From Chloroflexota bacterium (GTDB taxonomy: Bacteria > Chloroflexota > Dehalococcoidia > GIF9 > UBA5629), in NCBI GenBank assembly GCA_016875875.1, contig VGOP01000010.1, positions 1-62,506 on the forward strand: a DNA stretch of 62,506 nucleotides. Direction: 5' to 3'. The translations under genes and the position numbers were made by a program. The notes beneath the pieces are model-generated. The model was not told the DNA's origin, searched no databases, and was given only the letters and a program-made list of their open reading frames with translations. This document shows, in pieces, positions 8,324 through 16,398 of the stretch (position 1 is its first letter; each line of letters begins with the position of its first letter).

Positions 8324-10038
8324 AGAAATCAGGAATTTTTATAACTCTATTAATGGCCCTGCTTACTTTGACCGCAGGTTGTGCCAAGGTCGAAGTTAAA
8401 AAAGGAGGTACCTTCATACAGGGAGTTTCGGGCGGTGATGCCGAGAGTTTAAACCGGATTCTGATCAGCGATGCCACTTCCGCAAGCTATTACGAGCATA
8501 CAGTGGACTCGCTAGCCACATACGACAACAAATTCAACATCCAACTGCGCTGCTTAGCTAAAGATGTAGAGGTATCACCAGACGGCCTGGTTTACACCAT
8601 AACCATCAGGGACGACCTCAAGTGGAGCGATGGCTCGCCGGCCACCGCCGAAGACTATGTCTACACACTGAAAAACCTGATGTTCTCCGACTGGCTGAAC
8701 TATCCGTACAAAGGAGACTGGCAAGAGGAGATAAATGGAGAGAAAGTATTTGTCACACCTGAGGTAGTCAATGCCACCACATTCAAAATAACCCGCCAAA
8801 CCGTTGACCCGGAGTTCGTCTATATCATCTACGACCTGTTCCCCTACCCCAAGTATATCGCCACCAAATACGAGGGCGATGTCAAGTCCTTTACCGAAGC
8901 ACCGGAGTTCAACAACCTCACCTATACGGGAAACTTGGGACCTTACCGCTTTAAAGAATGGAACAGAAATGACAGATATGTAGTGGAAAAGAATCCTGAA
9001 TATTACCTGGGGAAGGATATCGGAGCTCCCTATTTTGACCAATACATCGTAAAACTCTTCGGCACTCCAGCCACTAGGCAAGCAGCCCTAGAAGCCGGTG
9101 ACATAACCTACACTGGAATCGAGCCAGAACAAGCCAACAGATTCAGAAATATGGGTAATATCAAAGTGTACACCATACCAAGCGGAGGTTGCACCCTGTT
9201 AGCCTTTAATCAGAGAGCTAACGGCTGGGAAGGGTTGAAGAAGAAGTCCATCAGGCAAGCCATAGCCATGTCAATAAACAAAGAGACCATCACGCAATCT
9301 ATACTCCTCGGCTTCGCCGAGCCTGCCTTCAGCTTTATCCCGTCAATATCCCCATGGTATGACAAGGAAAACACGGTCAAATATGGAATAGGAGAGCTTT
9401 ATGACAAGAGAAAAGCCACTGAGATTTTCTACCAGGAAGGCTACGGAATGAAAAAAGAAGATGGCACCATAAAGGTCACCAAAAAGGACGGTGACCTTCT
9501 TCAGCTTATCCTGGCAACTAACCAAGGTAGCAAAGTGGCCGAAGACATAGCCTTCCAAGTAAGGCGGGATCTCCTTACCTTAGGTATAGAGACGCAGATA
9601 AAGCTGGTACCATGGTCTATGCTATTGAGACAATTCATGGAGAACAAAGTACCAGGGAGTGACCAGGAACCCCGAGACAACAATGGTCCTGAAGCAGTTA
9701 GCCAGGAGGCCTGGGACATAATGCTGTTGGGCTTTGGCAGTGATGTGCTGGCACCATCCGGAAGCCGTGTCTTCTACGCCACCGATGGAGGCCTTAATTT
9801 TATGGGCTATGCTAACCCCGAAGTAGACAATTTATTCAAACAGATTAAAACAAAAGAGGCGCTAGACAAAGAGTTCCGTAAACAAATCTACGCCAAACTA
9901 TCACTTCTGTTGTCTGATGACCTGCCTGTGGACTTCCTCCTTTATCACAGATCCAACCTAGGCTTTCAGAAGAACGTCGGGGGGATAGACCCTGGCCCCA
10001 GTATAGGCTACAACTACCACTTGTGGTATTTTGAATGA
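8320..10038 (+). CDS. ABC transporter substrate-binding lipoprotein, family 5 (peptide/nickel type)
   Basis: This 572-residue extracytoplasmic binding protein starts with a lipoprotein signal (MKK, hydrophobic stretch, lipobox LTAGC), so it should be anchored through Cys21 after Lgt processing; lgt is present near 38.3 kb. SBP_bac_5 features are ATYDNKFNIQLRCLAKDVEV near residue 67, the DLKWSDGSPATAEDYVYTL segment near residue 106 and KKSIRQAIAMSINKETI near residue 310. Family members bind oligopeptides, and some bind nickel, glutathione or sugars. It heads the importer genes dppBCDF. The long stretch before the permease has a degenerate intergenic repeat. Confidence 0.9.
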   Translation: MKKSGIFITLLMALLTLTAGCAKVEVKKGGTFIQGVSGGDAESLNRILISDATSASYYEHTVDSLATYDNKFNIQLRCLAKDVEVSPDGLVYTITIRDDLKWSDGSPATAEDYVYTLKNLMFSDWLNYPYKGDWQEEINGEKVFVTPEVVNATTFKITRQTVDPEFVYIIYDLFPYPKYIATKYEGDVKSFTEAPEFNNLTYTGNLGPYRFKEWNRNDRYVVEKNPEYYLGKDIGAPYFDQYIVKLFGTPATRQAALEAGDITYTGIEPEQANRFRNMGNIKVYTIPSGGCTLLAFNQRANGWEGLKKKSIRQAIAMSINKETITQSILLGFAEPAFSFIPSISPWYDKENTVKYGIGELYDKRKATEIFYQEGYGMKKEDGTIKVTKKDGDLLQLILATNQGSKVAEDIAFQVRRDLLTLGIETQIKLVPWSMLLRQFMENKVPGSDQEPRDNNGPEAVSQEAWDIMLLGFGSDVLAPSGSRVFYATDGGLNFMGYANPEVDNLFKQIKTKEALDKEFRKQIYAKLSLLLSDDLPVDFLLYHRSNLGFQKNVGGIDPGPSIGYNYHLWYFE

Positions 10039-10051
10039 AGCTCCATTTCCT

Positions 10052-10086
10052 GCCATCCTGAGCTAGACGAAGAATCTGGAGCAGAG
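10052..10086. repeat. degenerate copy of the CATTCTGAG-type intergenic repeat
   Basis: The segment GCCATCCTGAGCTAGACGAA followed by GAATCT resembles the repeat whose best copy is at 51418-51495. It lies in the 106-bp gap between the binding protein and the permease gene. The match is only partial. Confidence 0.4.
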
Positions 10087-10144
10087 CGACTGAAGAGTCT
10101 AGCCCTCTTGGCTCAGTTTTATGATGATGAGGTAAACATCCTTC

Positions 10145-11122
10145 ATGGGAAAAAGCTGGCTCAGGGATTACATAATCAAGAGGCTCATCTACACGGTCAT
10201 CATCGCCTGGGGCATACTGACCATCACTTTCATCCTGGTAAGAGTCGGCCCCAGTTCGCCTGCTGATAAGTATCTGGCAAATCTCGCTGCCCGAGGACAG
10301 GATATAGCACAGATAAGAGCTGCCATCGAGGCGCGGTATGGCCTGGACAAGCCTATCTACGAGCAATATGTAGACTATATGGGCAACCTGTTCCAAGGGA
10401 ACTGGGGATGGTCTTTCAGTACCTCGATGCCGGTAACCGAGCTAATCAAGTCCCACTGGATTTACTCTTTTCAGCTCATACTATTGAGCAGCCTATTCGC
10501 TGCTTTCCTTGGCATCTTAATCGGCATTTACTCGGCGGTTAAACAATACACCAAGACAGATTATGCTTTTACCTTTCTTTCCTTTATTGGAATATCGATA
10601 CCAAACTTCTGGCTCGGCATCATGCTGATTTTAGCCTTCTCAGTGAAACTCGGATTGTTCAAGACTTACTACGACACCACTTTGCCACTTTTCTCCCTTG
10701 ACAATCTAAAAGCGCTGGTCCTACCCGTTATAACCCTGGGCACAGGAATGCTAGCCGGCTATGTCAGATATACTAGGTCGGCTATGCTAGATAACTTGAG
10801 GAAAGCATTTGTCACCACCGCGCGAGCCAAGGGGCTGCCTGAGCGAACTGTTATCGGCAAACACGTCTTCAGGAACGCTATGCTGCCCCTCGTCACTATT
10901 ATAATGTTTGATTTAGGCAGCATCGTCTTCGGTGGAGCCTATCTTACCGAGATCATCTTCGGTATCCCTGGACTGGGACAAATATCCTTTAATGCCATCT
11001 TTGCCAATGATTATCCCGTGGTAGTAGCTGTAACCCTTATCGGGACATTTATAGTGCTTCTGGTCAACTTAATGACTGATATCACATACACTTATCTTGA
11101 CCCAAGGATAAGATATGATTGA
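10145..11122 (+). CDS. peptide-type ABC transporter permease (DppB-like)
   Basis: This 325-residue inner-membrane permease has an N-terminal transmembrane helix (YTVIIAWGILTITFILVRV) and GPSSPADK, the usual DppB N-terminal pattern. Five more hydrophobic segments follow, plus the EAA-like coupling loop around TTARAKGLPERTVIGKHVFRNA near residue 225, which contacts the ATPases. It forms the translocation channel with the DppC-like partner, whose gene overlaps by 8 bp. The reading frame is intact and of normal length. Confidence 0.92.
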   Translation: MGKSWLRDYIIKRLIYTVIIAWGILTITFILVRVGPSSPADKYLANLAARGQDIAQIRAAIEARYGLDKPIYEQYVDYMGNLFQGNWGWSFSTSMPVTELIKSHWIYSFQLILLSSLFAAFLGILIGIYSAVKQYTKTDYAFTFLSFIGISIPNFWLGIMLILAFSVKLGLFKTYYDTTLPLFSLDNLKALVLPVITLGTGMLAGYVRYTRSAMLDNLRKAFVTTARAKGLPERTVIGKHVFRNAMLPLVTIIMFDLGSIVFGGAYLTEIIFGIPGLGQISFNAIFANDYPVVVAVTLIGTFIVLLVNLMTDITYTYLDPRIRYD

Positions 11123-12077
11123 AAAGCTGCAAGATATCATTAGAAGGGTTAGCCAAGACTCGTGGCGCAACACACGGCTGCTTAATTACTACTGGCAAAG
11201 GACACAAAGAAACAAGCTAGCCGTGTTTGGTCTAACCTTCATAATCTTCCTGGTTTTATTGGCAATAATCGGCCCCTTCTTTACTCTGGACCCAACAGCA
11301 GCCAATTTCGAGGAAAAAAACATACCGCCCGTGGGTTTTACAATCGAACAGTTCGTTTACAACATAGAGACTGATGAATTCACTACTAAAGAAATTCCCG
11401 GAACCTGGAAACATCCGCTGGGCACGGATAGCAAAGGCCGCGATATGCTGGCGATGATAGTCTCTGGAGCCAGGGTATCACTGCTAGTTGGTTTAATCGC
11501 TACTCTCATAGCCATAATACTGGGAACGATTATAGGCGTCCTGTCAGCCTACCTGGGTGGCTGGACAGACAACGCTCTGATGAGATTCACTGACATTATG
11601 ATGACCTTCCCCTTCTTCCTACTGCTGGTGCTCATAATCTTTATTTTTGGACCAAGGCTGGCTTTCATAGTATTAGCAATAGGACTGACTGGCTGGACAG
11701 GTACTGCCAGGCTGATTCGAAGCGAATCTCTCTCGTTAAGGACACGAGAGTTTGTCGTTGCCGCTAAAGCCTTAGGCGCCAGTGATAACAGGGTCATCTT
11801 CCGCCATCTCATACCCAATGTCATCAGCCTGATTATAGTCATAGCCACTTTATCTATCCCGGGAGTAATCTTAGCTGAAGCCGCTTTGAGCTTTATCGGT
11901 TTGGGCGATCCCACAGTGCCCAGCTGGGGGATAATCTTAGAGGCCGGACAATATAGCCTTAACACTGCCTGGTGGGTAGCTGTGGAGCCAGGAATCATGC
12001 TCTTCCTAACAGTTCTTGCTTTTAACTTTTTGGGCGATGGACTGAGGGACGCCTTCGATCCCAAGAGCAACATATAG
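11115..12077 (+). CDS. peptide-type ABC transporter permease (DppC-like)
   Basis: This 320-residue permease has a DppC-type N-terminus: a cytoplasmic start, one helix (LAVFGLTFIIFLVLLAIIGP) and then a long periplasmic insert (about residues 57-100) ending in HPLGTDSKGRDMLAMIVSGA, a conserved family segment. The EAA loop is at VVAAKALGASDNRVIFRHLIPN near residue 215. It pairs with the preceding permease. The ATG lies inside the end of the upstream gene, so the two are probably translationally coupled. Confidence 0.92.
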   Translation: MIEKLQDIIRRVSQDSWRNTRLLNYYWQRTQRNKLAVFGLTFIIFLVLLAIIGPFFTLDPTAANFEEKNIPPVGFTIEQFVYNIETDEFTTKEIPGTWKHPLGTDSKGRDMLAMIVSGARVSLLVGLIATLIAIILGTIIGVLSAYLGGWTDNALMRFTDIMMTFPFFLLLVLIIFIFGPRLAFIVLAIGLTGWTGTARLIRSESLSLRTREFVVAAKALGASDNRVIFRHLIPNVISLIIVIATLSIPGVILAEAALSFIGLGDPTVPSWGIILEAGQYSLNTAWWVAVEPGIMLFLTVLAFNFLGDGLRDAFDPKSNI

Positions 12078-12085
12078 ACACTACA

Positions 12086-13054
12086 ATGGACAATGTGATA
12101 CTCAAGGTTGGCAATCTAAAGACATACTTCCTCACCAGCCGTGGCGTAGTCAAGGCGGTAGATGGTGTTGACTTCGAGCTCAGGCGCGGTGAATGCCTCT
12201 GCCTCGTTGGCGAATCCGGTTGCGGCAAGACAGTAACCGCACTATCCATTTTGCGCTTATTTGATAGCCCGCCAGGAAAAATAGTTGGCGGTCAAATAAA
12301 CTACGATAGCTTGGACCTAACCAAATGTTCTTCAAAGCAACTAAGACAAATTAGGGGCAAAGATATCGCTATAGTCTTCCAGGAAGCACAATCCGCCTTG
12401 AACCCAGTACTAACCATAGGTGACCAGATAATCGAGCAAATAAAACTCCACCTGCCATTGGATTACAGCAGGGCTAGAGACAGGGCTATGACCTTGCTCA
12501 ACGAAATGGGCATACCTTCAGCAGATAGAGTGATGAGTTACTATCCGCATCAGCTATCAGGTGGCATGAAACAGAGGGTACTCATAGCCATGAGCCTGTC
12601 CTGCGACCCACAAGTTCTAATCGCTGACGAACCAACCACCGCAGTAGATGTTACCATCAAGGCTCAGATACTGGACATATTTCGTGAACTGAAGACCAGG
12701 AGACAAATGTCGGTAATTTTTATAACTCACGACTTAGCAGTGGTGGCCGAAATAGGAGACCGAGCCGTGGTCATGTACGGTGGTAAAGACGTCGAGACAG
12801 CACCGGTCTCTGAAATAATCGGTAGCCCAAAGCATCCCTATACTTCCGGCCTAATCGAATGCCTGCCTGATACCTCCAAATCCGCAGATAGACTGGCATC
12901 GATTCCTGGAATAACACCCAACCCCCTGGAAATGCCTCAAGGTTGTGCTTTCCACCCCAGATGCCCTAAGGCAATGAGAATCTGCAACCAACAAGAGCCA
13001 TCAGAAATTATCATTTCTAAAGAGCACAAGGTAAGCTGCCACTTATACACATGA
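12086..13054 (+). CDS. peptide-type ABC transporter ATPase (DppD-like)
   Basis: This 322-residue ATPase powers the importer. It has Walker A GESGCGKT near residue 43, a Q-loop in VFQEAQSALNP, the ABC signature LSGGMKQRV, Walker B VLIADEP and the switch His in FITHDLAVV. The C-terminal extension has the oligopeptide-ATPase pattern CAFHPRCPKAMRIC...VSCHLY, which carries several cysteines. It lies 8 bp after the permease gene and overlaps the next ATPase by ATGA, so the two ATPases are probably made in equal amounts. Confidence 0.93.
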   Translation: MDNVILKVGNLKTYFLTSRGVVKAVDGVDFELRRGECLCLVGESGCGKTVTALSILRLFDSPPGKIVGGQINYDSLDLTKCSSKQLRQIRGKDIAIVFQEAQSALNPVLTIGDQIIEQIKLHLPLDYSRARDRAMTLLNEMGIPSADRVMSYYPHQLSGGMKQRVLIAMSLSCDPQVLIADEPTTAVDVTIKAQILDIFRELKTRRQMSVIFITHDLAVVAEIGDRAVVMYGGKDVETAPVSEIIGSPKHPYTSGLIECLPDTSKSADRLASIPGITPNPLEMPQGCAFHPRCPKAMRICNQQEPSEIIISKEHKVSCHLYT

Positions 13055-14037
13055 AACACAAGATAAATCACAAGCTACTACGGGTAAGTAAGCTAAAAAA
13101 GTATTATCCGATAACCGCCGGCCTATTCTCCCGGCATATAGGAGATATCAAAGCTGTAGACGGGGTAACTTTCGACATTGAAGAAAGAGAGGTCCTCGGC
13201 TTGGTTGGAGAATCAGGATGCGGCAAATCGACCCTGGGCAAAACAATCCCCAGGCTTGAGGAGCCAACCAGCGGAGAAATCCTGTACAAAGGAAAGGATG
13301 TTACTGAACTAGACAAAAGGGGGCTTAGGGAACTAAGGAGAGAAATACAAATAATATTCCAAGACCCCGATGCCTCACTCGACCCAAGAATGACTGTGGG
13401 TGATTCCATCTCTGAGCCACTGGTTATACACAAAATTGGCAACGAAAAGAAGCGAATAGAAAAGGTAGCCGAGTTAATGGAGCAGGTTGGTTTGGAAGCC
13501 AGACAAGTGAATCTATATCCACATGAGTTCAGCGGCGGTCAAAAACAACGTATCGGTATAGCTCGTGCCTTAGCCATGAACCCAAAGCTTATCATTGCTG
13601 ATGAACCAGTGAGCGCCCTGGATGTATCTATACAGGCTCAAATTCTAAATTTGATGATGGACATTCAAGAAAAGTTTGGGCTGGCTTATTTGTTTATCGC
13701 CCACGACCTGTCAGTGATAAAGCATATGGCGCGCAGAGTGGCCATAATGTATTTAGGAAAAATCGTTGAGCTAGCCAGCAAAAAAGAAACTTTCGACAAC
13801 CCTCTCCATCCTTATACTGAAGCACTTTTATCAGCCGTCCCCAGCTTTAAGCCAAAAGACAAAGATAGAATACTGTTGCGTGGCGATGTCCCCTCACCAC
13901 TAAACCCACCAACCGGCTGTCACTTCCACCCTAGATGCCATCGGGTATTACCGATCTGCAGTCAAGAGGAACCCGAGTTTGCCGAACTATCCGAAGGTCA
14001 TTTCGTGGCCTGCCACCTCTACACAGATAGGATTTGA
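13051..14037 (+). CDS. peptide-type ABC transporter ATPase (DppF/OppF-like)
   Basis: This 328-residue second ATPase has Walker A GESGCGKS near residue 56, Q-loop IIFQDPDASLDPR, signature FSGGQKQRI, Walker B LIIADEPVSALD and switch His in FIAHDLSVI. The CHFHPRCHRVLPIC C-terminal segment marks the Opp/Dpp family. It completes a binding protein + two permeases + two ATPases set. The operon ends in a palindromic AT-rich repeat rather than in an obvious T-tailed hairpin. Confidence 0.93.
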   Translation: MKHKINHKLLRVSKLKKYYPITAGLFSRHIGDIKAVDGVTFDIEEREVLGLVGESGCGKSTLGKTIPRLEEPTSGEILYKGKDVTELDKRGLRELRREIQIIFQDPDASLDPRMTVGDSISEPLVIHKIGNEKKRIEKVAELMEQVGLEARQVNLYPHEFSGGQKQRIGIARALAMNPKLIIADEPVSALDVSIQAQILNLMMDIQEKFGLAYLFIAHDLSVIKHMARRVAIMYLGKIVELASKKETFDNPLHPYTEALLSAVPSFKPKDKDRILLRGDVPSPLNPPTGCHFHPRCHRVLPICSQEEPEFAELSEGHFVACHLYTDRI

Positions 14038-14055
14038 ATTGACCCCAAAGACGGC

Positions 14056-14195
14056 AGAAATCCTAATCCCAAATCTCTAAACTCTAAACAAATTCAAAAC
14101 CACAAACACCAATGTTCAAAACACAGATGTTCCCAATTTAGAAAATTTGTATTTTGATATTGTTTGAGATTTAGGGTTTAGTATTTGGGATTTCT
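14056..14195. repeat. AT-rich long imperfect palindrome
   Basis: The left arm (14056-14099) and right arm (14152-14195) are imperfect reverse complements; both begin or end with AGAAATCC/GGATTTCT and contain CTAAACNCTAAA. The whole unit could fold into one long hairpin between the convergent dppF-like and elp3 genes. It looks like a non-autonomous intergenic repeat and may also stop transcription from both sides. Confidence 0.6.
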
Positions 14196-14211
14196 TTTCG
14201 CATGGTCAAGG

Positions 14212-15582
14212 CTACTCAACTAGCTCCTTAACCATATAGTCACCATCCAGTTCATAGCCATATTCAGAGCGGAAATATTCCCTGGCACCAACACCACTGA
14301 TAACGGCCATCTTCCTAGCTCTAAATTCGTCTCGGGCAATTCGTTCAGCTTCCTTGAGCAAATCACCGCCAAGCCCTCTATGTTGAGCTGTCCCACTCCA
14401 CTTCTCCCCCAGAGGAACCTCTGAACCGAAGACATGCAACTCCCTGACCATAGCTAAATCTCCGTTGCCAACTGCCGAGGAACCTACCCGCATCCGAAGC
14501 AGACCAAATACGGTCTCCTCCTCATCTTCAAAGGAAAGAAACACCTCCTTTCCTCCAGATGCCTCATAATCACGCCTTATCAGATTCGGCTCTCGTATTT
14601 TCCAGCCATCCCTCATGCGATGCCCGTATTCACGGCAACGGATGCAGTTACACCGAATGCCAATCTCTCCCATCCGTTTCTTCAGCGCGCTCCTCAATGC
14701 TAAATCTTTGCAGCCGGCAACGATGAATTTGCTAGGAATATCACGCATCACCCGAGGAATCCTGACATAGCCAGGGACCTTGGTCTTAATGCTTATCATC
14801 AAGCCTACCATCTCATCCATCGGATAAGGCTGATAACGGTCATCTCTGTACCATGCCTCAAGCTCGGTGCCAGCAATAACCAGCGTCGGATAAAGCTTTA
14901 GTCCATCAGGCCTGAAGTTATCATCATCAAAAAGTTCCCGAGATAATTCCAAATCGCGCTCTGGGCTCGAACCGGGCAATCCGGGCATCCAGTGATAATA
15001 AACTTTAAAACCGTGGTCTTTCAGTAACTTGGTAGCCCTCACTACCTCGGCTACATTATGTCCACGTTTCACTAACCGATAGATGTCATCGCCCAGTGTC
15101 TGCACCCCTAGCTCCACCCGGGTGGTGCCAAACTCCAGCATCCTCTTAATTTCCTCCTCCCGGCACCAATCAGGCCTGGTTTCAATGCAAAGCCCCACAC
15201 ATCTATGCTCAGCAATCTCATTCCTCTGCTTGGCTGCCTCCAAACTGGGGGACTCGTTGCCATTTAAGCCATCATAACAATCCTTTACAAATCGGTACTG
15301 ATAATCTTTAGGATAAGCCAGAAAGGTGCCTCCCATAACGATGAGTTCCACCTTGTCAGCCGGATGCCCCATATCCAGAAGAATCCTCAATCTCTCCTCA
15401 ACCTGTCTTCTAGGCTCATAATTACACATCTTGGCCCTGAGCACTGCCGGCGATTCCGGGGTATAGCTTTTAGGTGCATCAGGAAAAGTAGGGCAATAAA
15501 TGCATTCGCCAGGACAGCCTGTTGGCTTGCCCATGACAGCCACTGGAGTCACCCCAGATATAGTCCTTGAAATTTTTTTCAT
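14212..15582 (-). CDS. elp3: Elp3-type tRNA wobble-uridine radical SAM acetyltransferase
   Basis: This 456-residue enzyme carries out the radical SAM plus acetyl-CoA step of 5-carboxymethyluridine formation at U34 of tRNA. The N-terminal radical SAM domain has GCPGECIYCP near residue 22, IVMGGTFLAYP near 102 and ETRPDWCREEEIKRMLEFG near 160. A Cys cluster CNCIRCREYG lies near 315. The C-terminal GNAT domain (from about residue 355) has HRGLGGDLLKEAERIA, the acetyl-CoA loop, and ends SEYGYELDGDYMVKEL. It lacks the N-terminal extension of eukaryotic Elp3, as does the Dehalococcoides enzyme. No Elp1/2/4-6 genes are seen, as usual in bacteria. The divergent neighbour is a Trm9-like methyltransferase. 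Confidence 0.95.
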   Translation of the reverse strand: MKKISRTISGVTPVAVMGKPTGCPGECIYCPTFPDAPKSYTPESPAVLRAKMCNYEPRRQVEERLRILLDMGHPADKVELIVMGGTFLAYPKDYQYRFVKDCYDGLNGNESPSLEAAKQRNEIAEHRCVGLCIETRPDWCREEEIKRMLEFGTTRVELGVQTLGDDIYRLVKRGHNVAEVVRATKLLKDHGFKVYYHWMPGLPGSSPERDLELSRELFDDDNFRPDGLKLYPTLVIAGTELEAWYRDDRYQPYPMDEMVGLMISIKTKVPGYVRIPRVMRDIPSKFIVAGCKDLALRSALKKRMGEIGIRCNCIRCREYGHRMRDGWKIREPNLIRRDYEASGGKEVFLSFEDEEETVFGLLRMRVGSSAVGNGDLAMVRELHVFGSEVPLGEKWSGTAQHRGLGGDLLKEAERIARDEFRARKMAVISGVGAREYFRSEYGYELDGDYMVKELVE

Positions 15583-15601
15583 TCTATGCTTTCCTTAAGC
15601 A

Positions 15602-15632
15602 TGTAGCGCGAGGCCAAAGCCTCGCAACTACA
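15602..15632. repeat. REP-like palindrome (GCGAGGC stem)
   Basis: The outer arms TGTAG/CTACA enclose the hairpin GCGAGGC-CAAA-GCCTCGC (15608-15625). The same plan occurs at 36494-36549. It sits between the elp3 start and the methyltransferase start, where the promoter of either gene would be expected. Confidence 0.75.
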
Positions 15633-15641
15633 GGGTATGCC

Positions 15642-16316
15642 ATGACAAAGTTTATCAAATTCGTAGCTGTGTCAACAAATAGGGAGGTATTCGATGAGAT
15701 AGCTGAAAGCTGGTACCGGCTCAGGCATTGGTCTCGCTTCACCAAAGAGCTCGAGAGGATGGTAAACAGATGGCACAAAGGCAGGCTCTTAAATGTCGGT
15801 TGTGCCCATGGACCGGACTTTCTCCCTTTCAAGGACAACTTTGAGCTTTGGGGAGTAGATTTTTCTGCAAAAATGGCCGAACTGGCACAGAAATATGCCA
15901 CGAAATTCCACCTCAAGGTCGAATTGACAGTAGCTGATGCCACTTCTTTGCCATACATCGATAATACATTTGACTGGGCAATAGCGTTAGCCACCTACCA
16001 CCACATCCAGGGAGATAAGCAAAGACAAAAGGCTTTCCAAGAACTAAGGCGCGTCTTGAAACCCGGAGGTGAAGCCTTCATAACCGTGTGGAACAGATGG
16101 CAACCAAACTTCTGGCTAAGAAGCAAGGAGGTCACTATGCCCTGGAAATCGAGGGGCAAAATCCTTTACCGCTATTACTACCTCTTCTCCTATCCAGAAC
16201 TCCGCAGTTTATTAACTCGTGCTGGCTTCGAAATCGTCACCATGCTCCCGGAGAAATCATACCGTTTTCCACTCAAGTTCTTCTCTCGAAACATATGTGC
16301 CCTGGTTAAAAAATAG
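15642..16316 (+). CDS. class I SAM-dependent methyltransferase, Trm9/ALKBH8-like
   Basis: The frame is open from 15567, but that start would overlap elp3 and translate a REP element, so I choose ATG 15642 (225 residues). SAM motif I is LNVGCAHGPD (Gly-x-Cys instead of Gly-x-Gly), motif II GVDFS, with VADATSLPYIDNTFDWAIAL and RRVLKPGGEAFITVWNRWQ later. The segments ATYHHIQGDKQR...ELRRVLKPGGEAFITVW and LYRYYYLFSYPELRSLL resemble Trm9/ALKBH8, which methylate the carboxymethyluridine made by the Elp3 pathway. Divergence from elp3 supports that role, but a generic small-molecule methyltransferase remains possible. A Trm112 partner is not seen. Confidence 0.75.
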   Translation: MTKFIKFVAVSTNREVFDEIAESWYRLRHWSRFTKELERMVNRWHKGRLLNVGCAHGPDFLPFKDNFELWGVDFSAKMAELAQKYATKFHLKVELTVADATSLPYIDNTFDWAIALATYHHIQGDKQRQKAFQELRRVLKPGGEAFITVWNRWQPNFWLRSKEVTMPWKSRGKILYRYYYLFSYPELRSLLTRAGFEIVTMLPEKSYRFPLKFFSRNICALVKK

Positions 16317-16398
16317 TAATCTTAAACATTCATCTTGGAAATTCGAAATTATGTAGGATTTCTCCGCAGTAGCGGGCACGGATGAAGATAACCAAATC

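Noticed and set aside
8575-10396. Long minus-strand frames opposite the ABC binding protein and permease
   Set aside because: They are shadows of well-conserved plus-strand genes; their translations show no domain, and one runs across two genes and a gap.
15567-15641. 25-codon N-terminal extension of the methyltransferase
   Set aside because: It would overlap elp3 and translate through a REP palindrome; the ATG at 15642 fits better.
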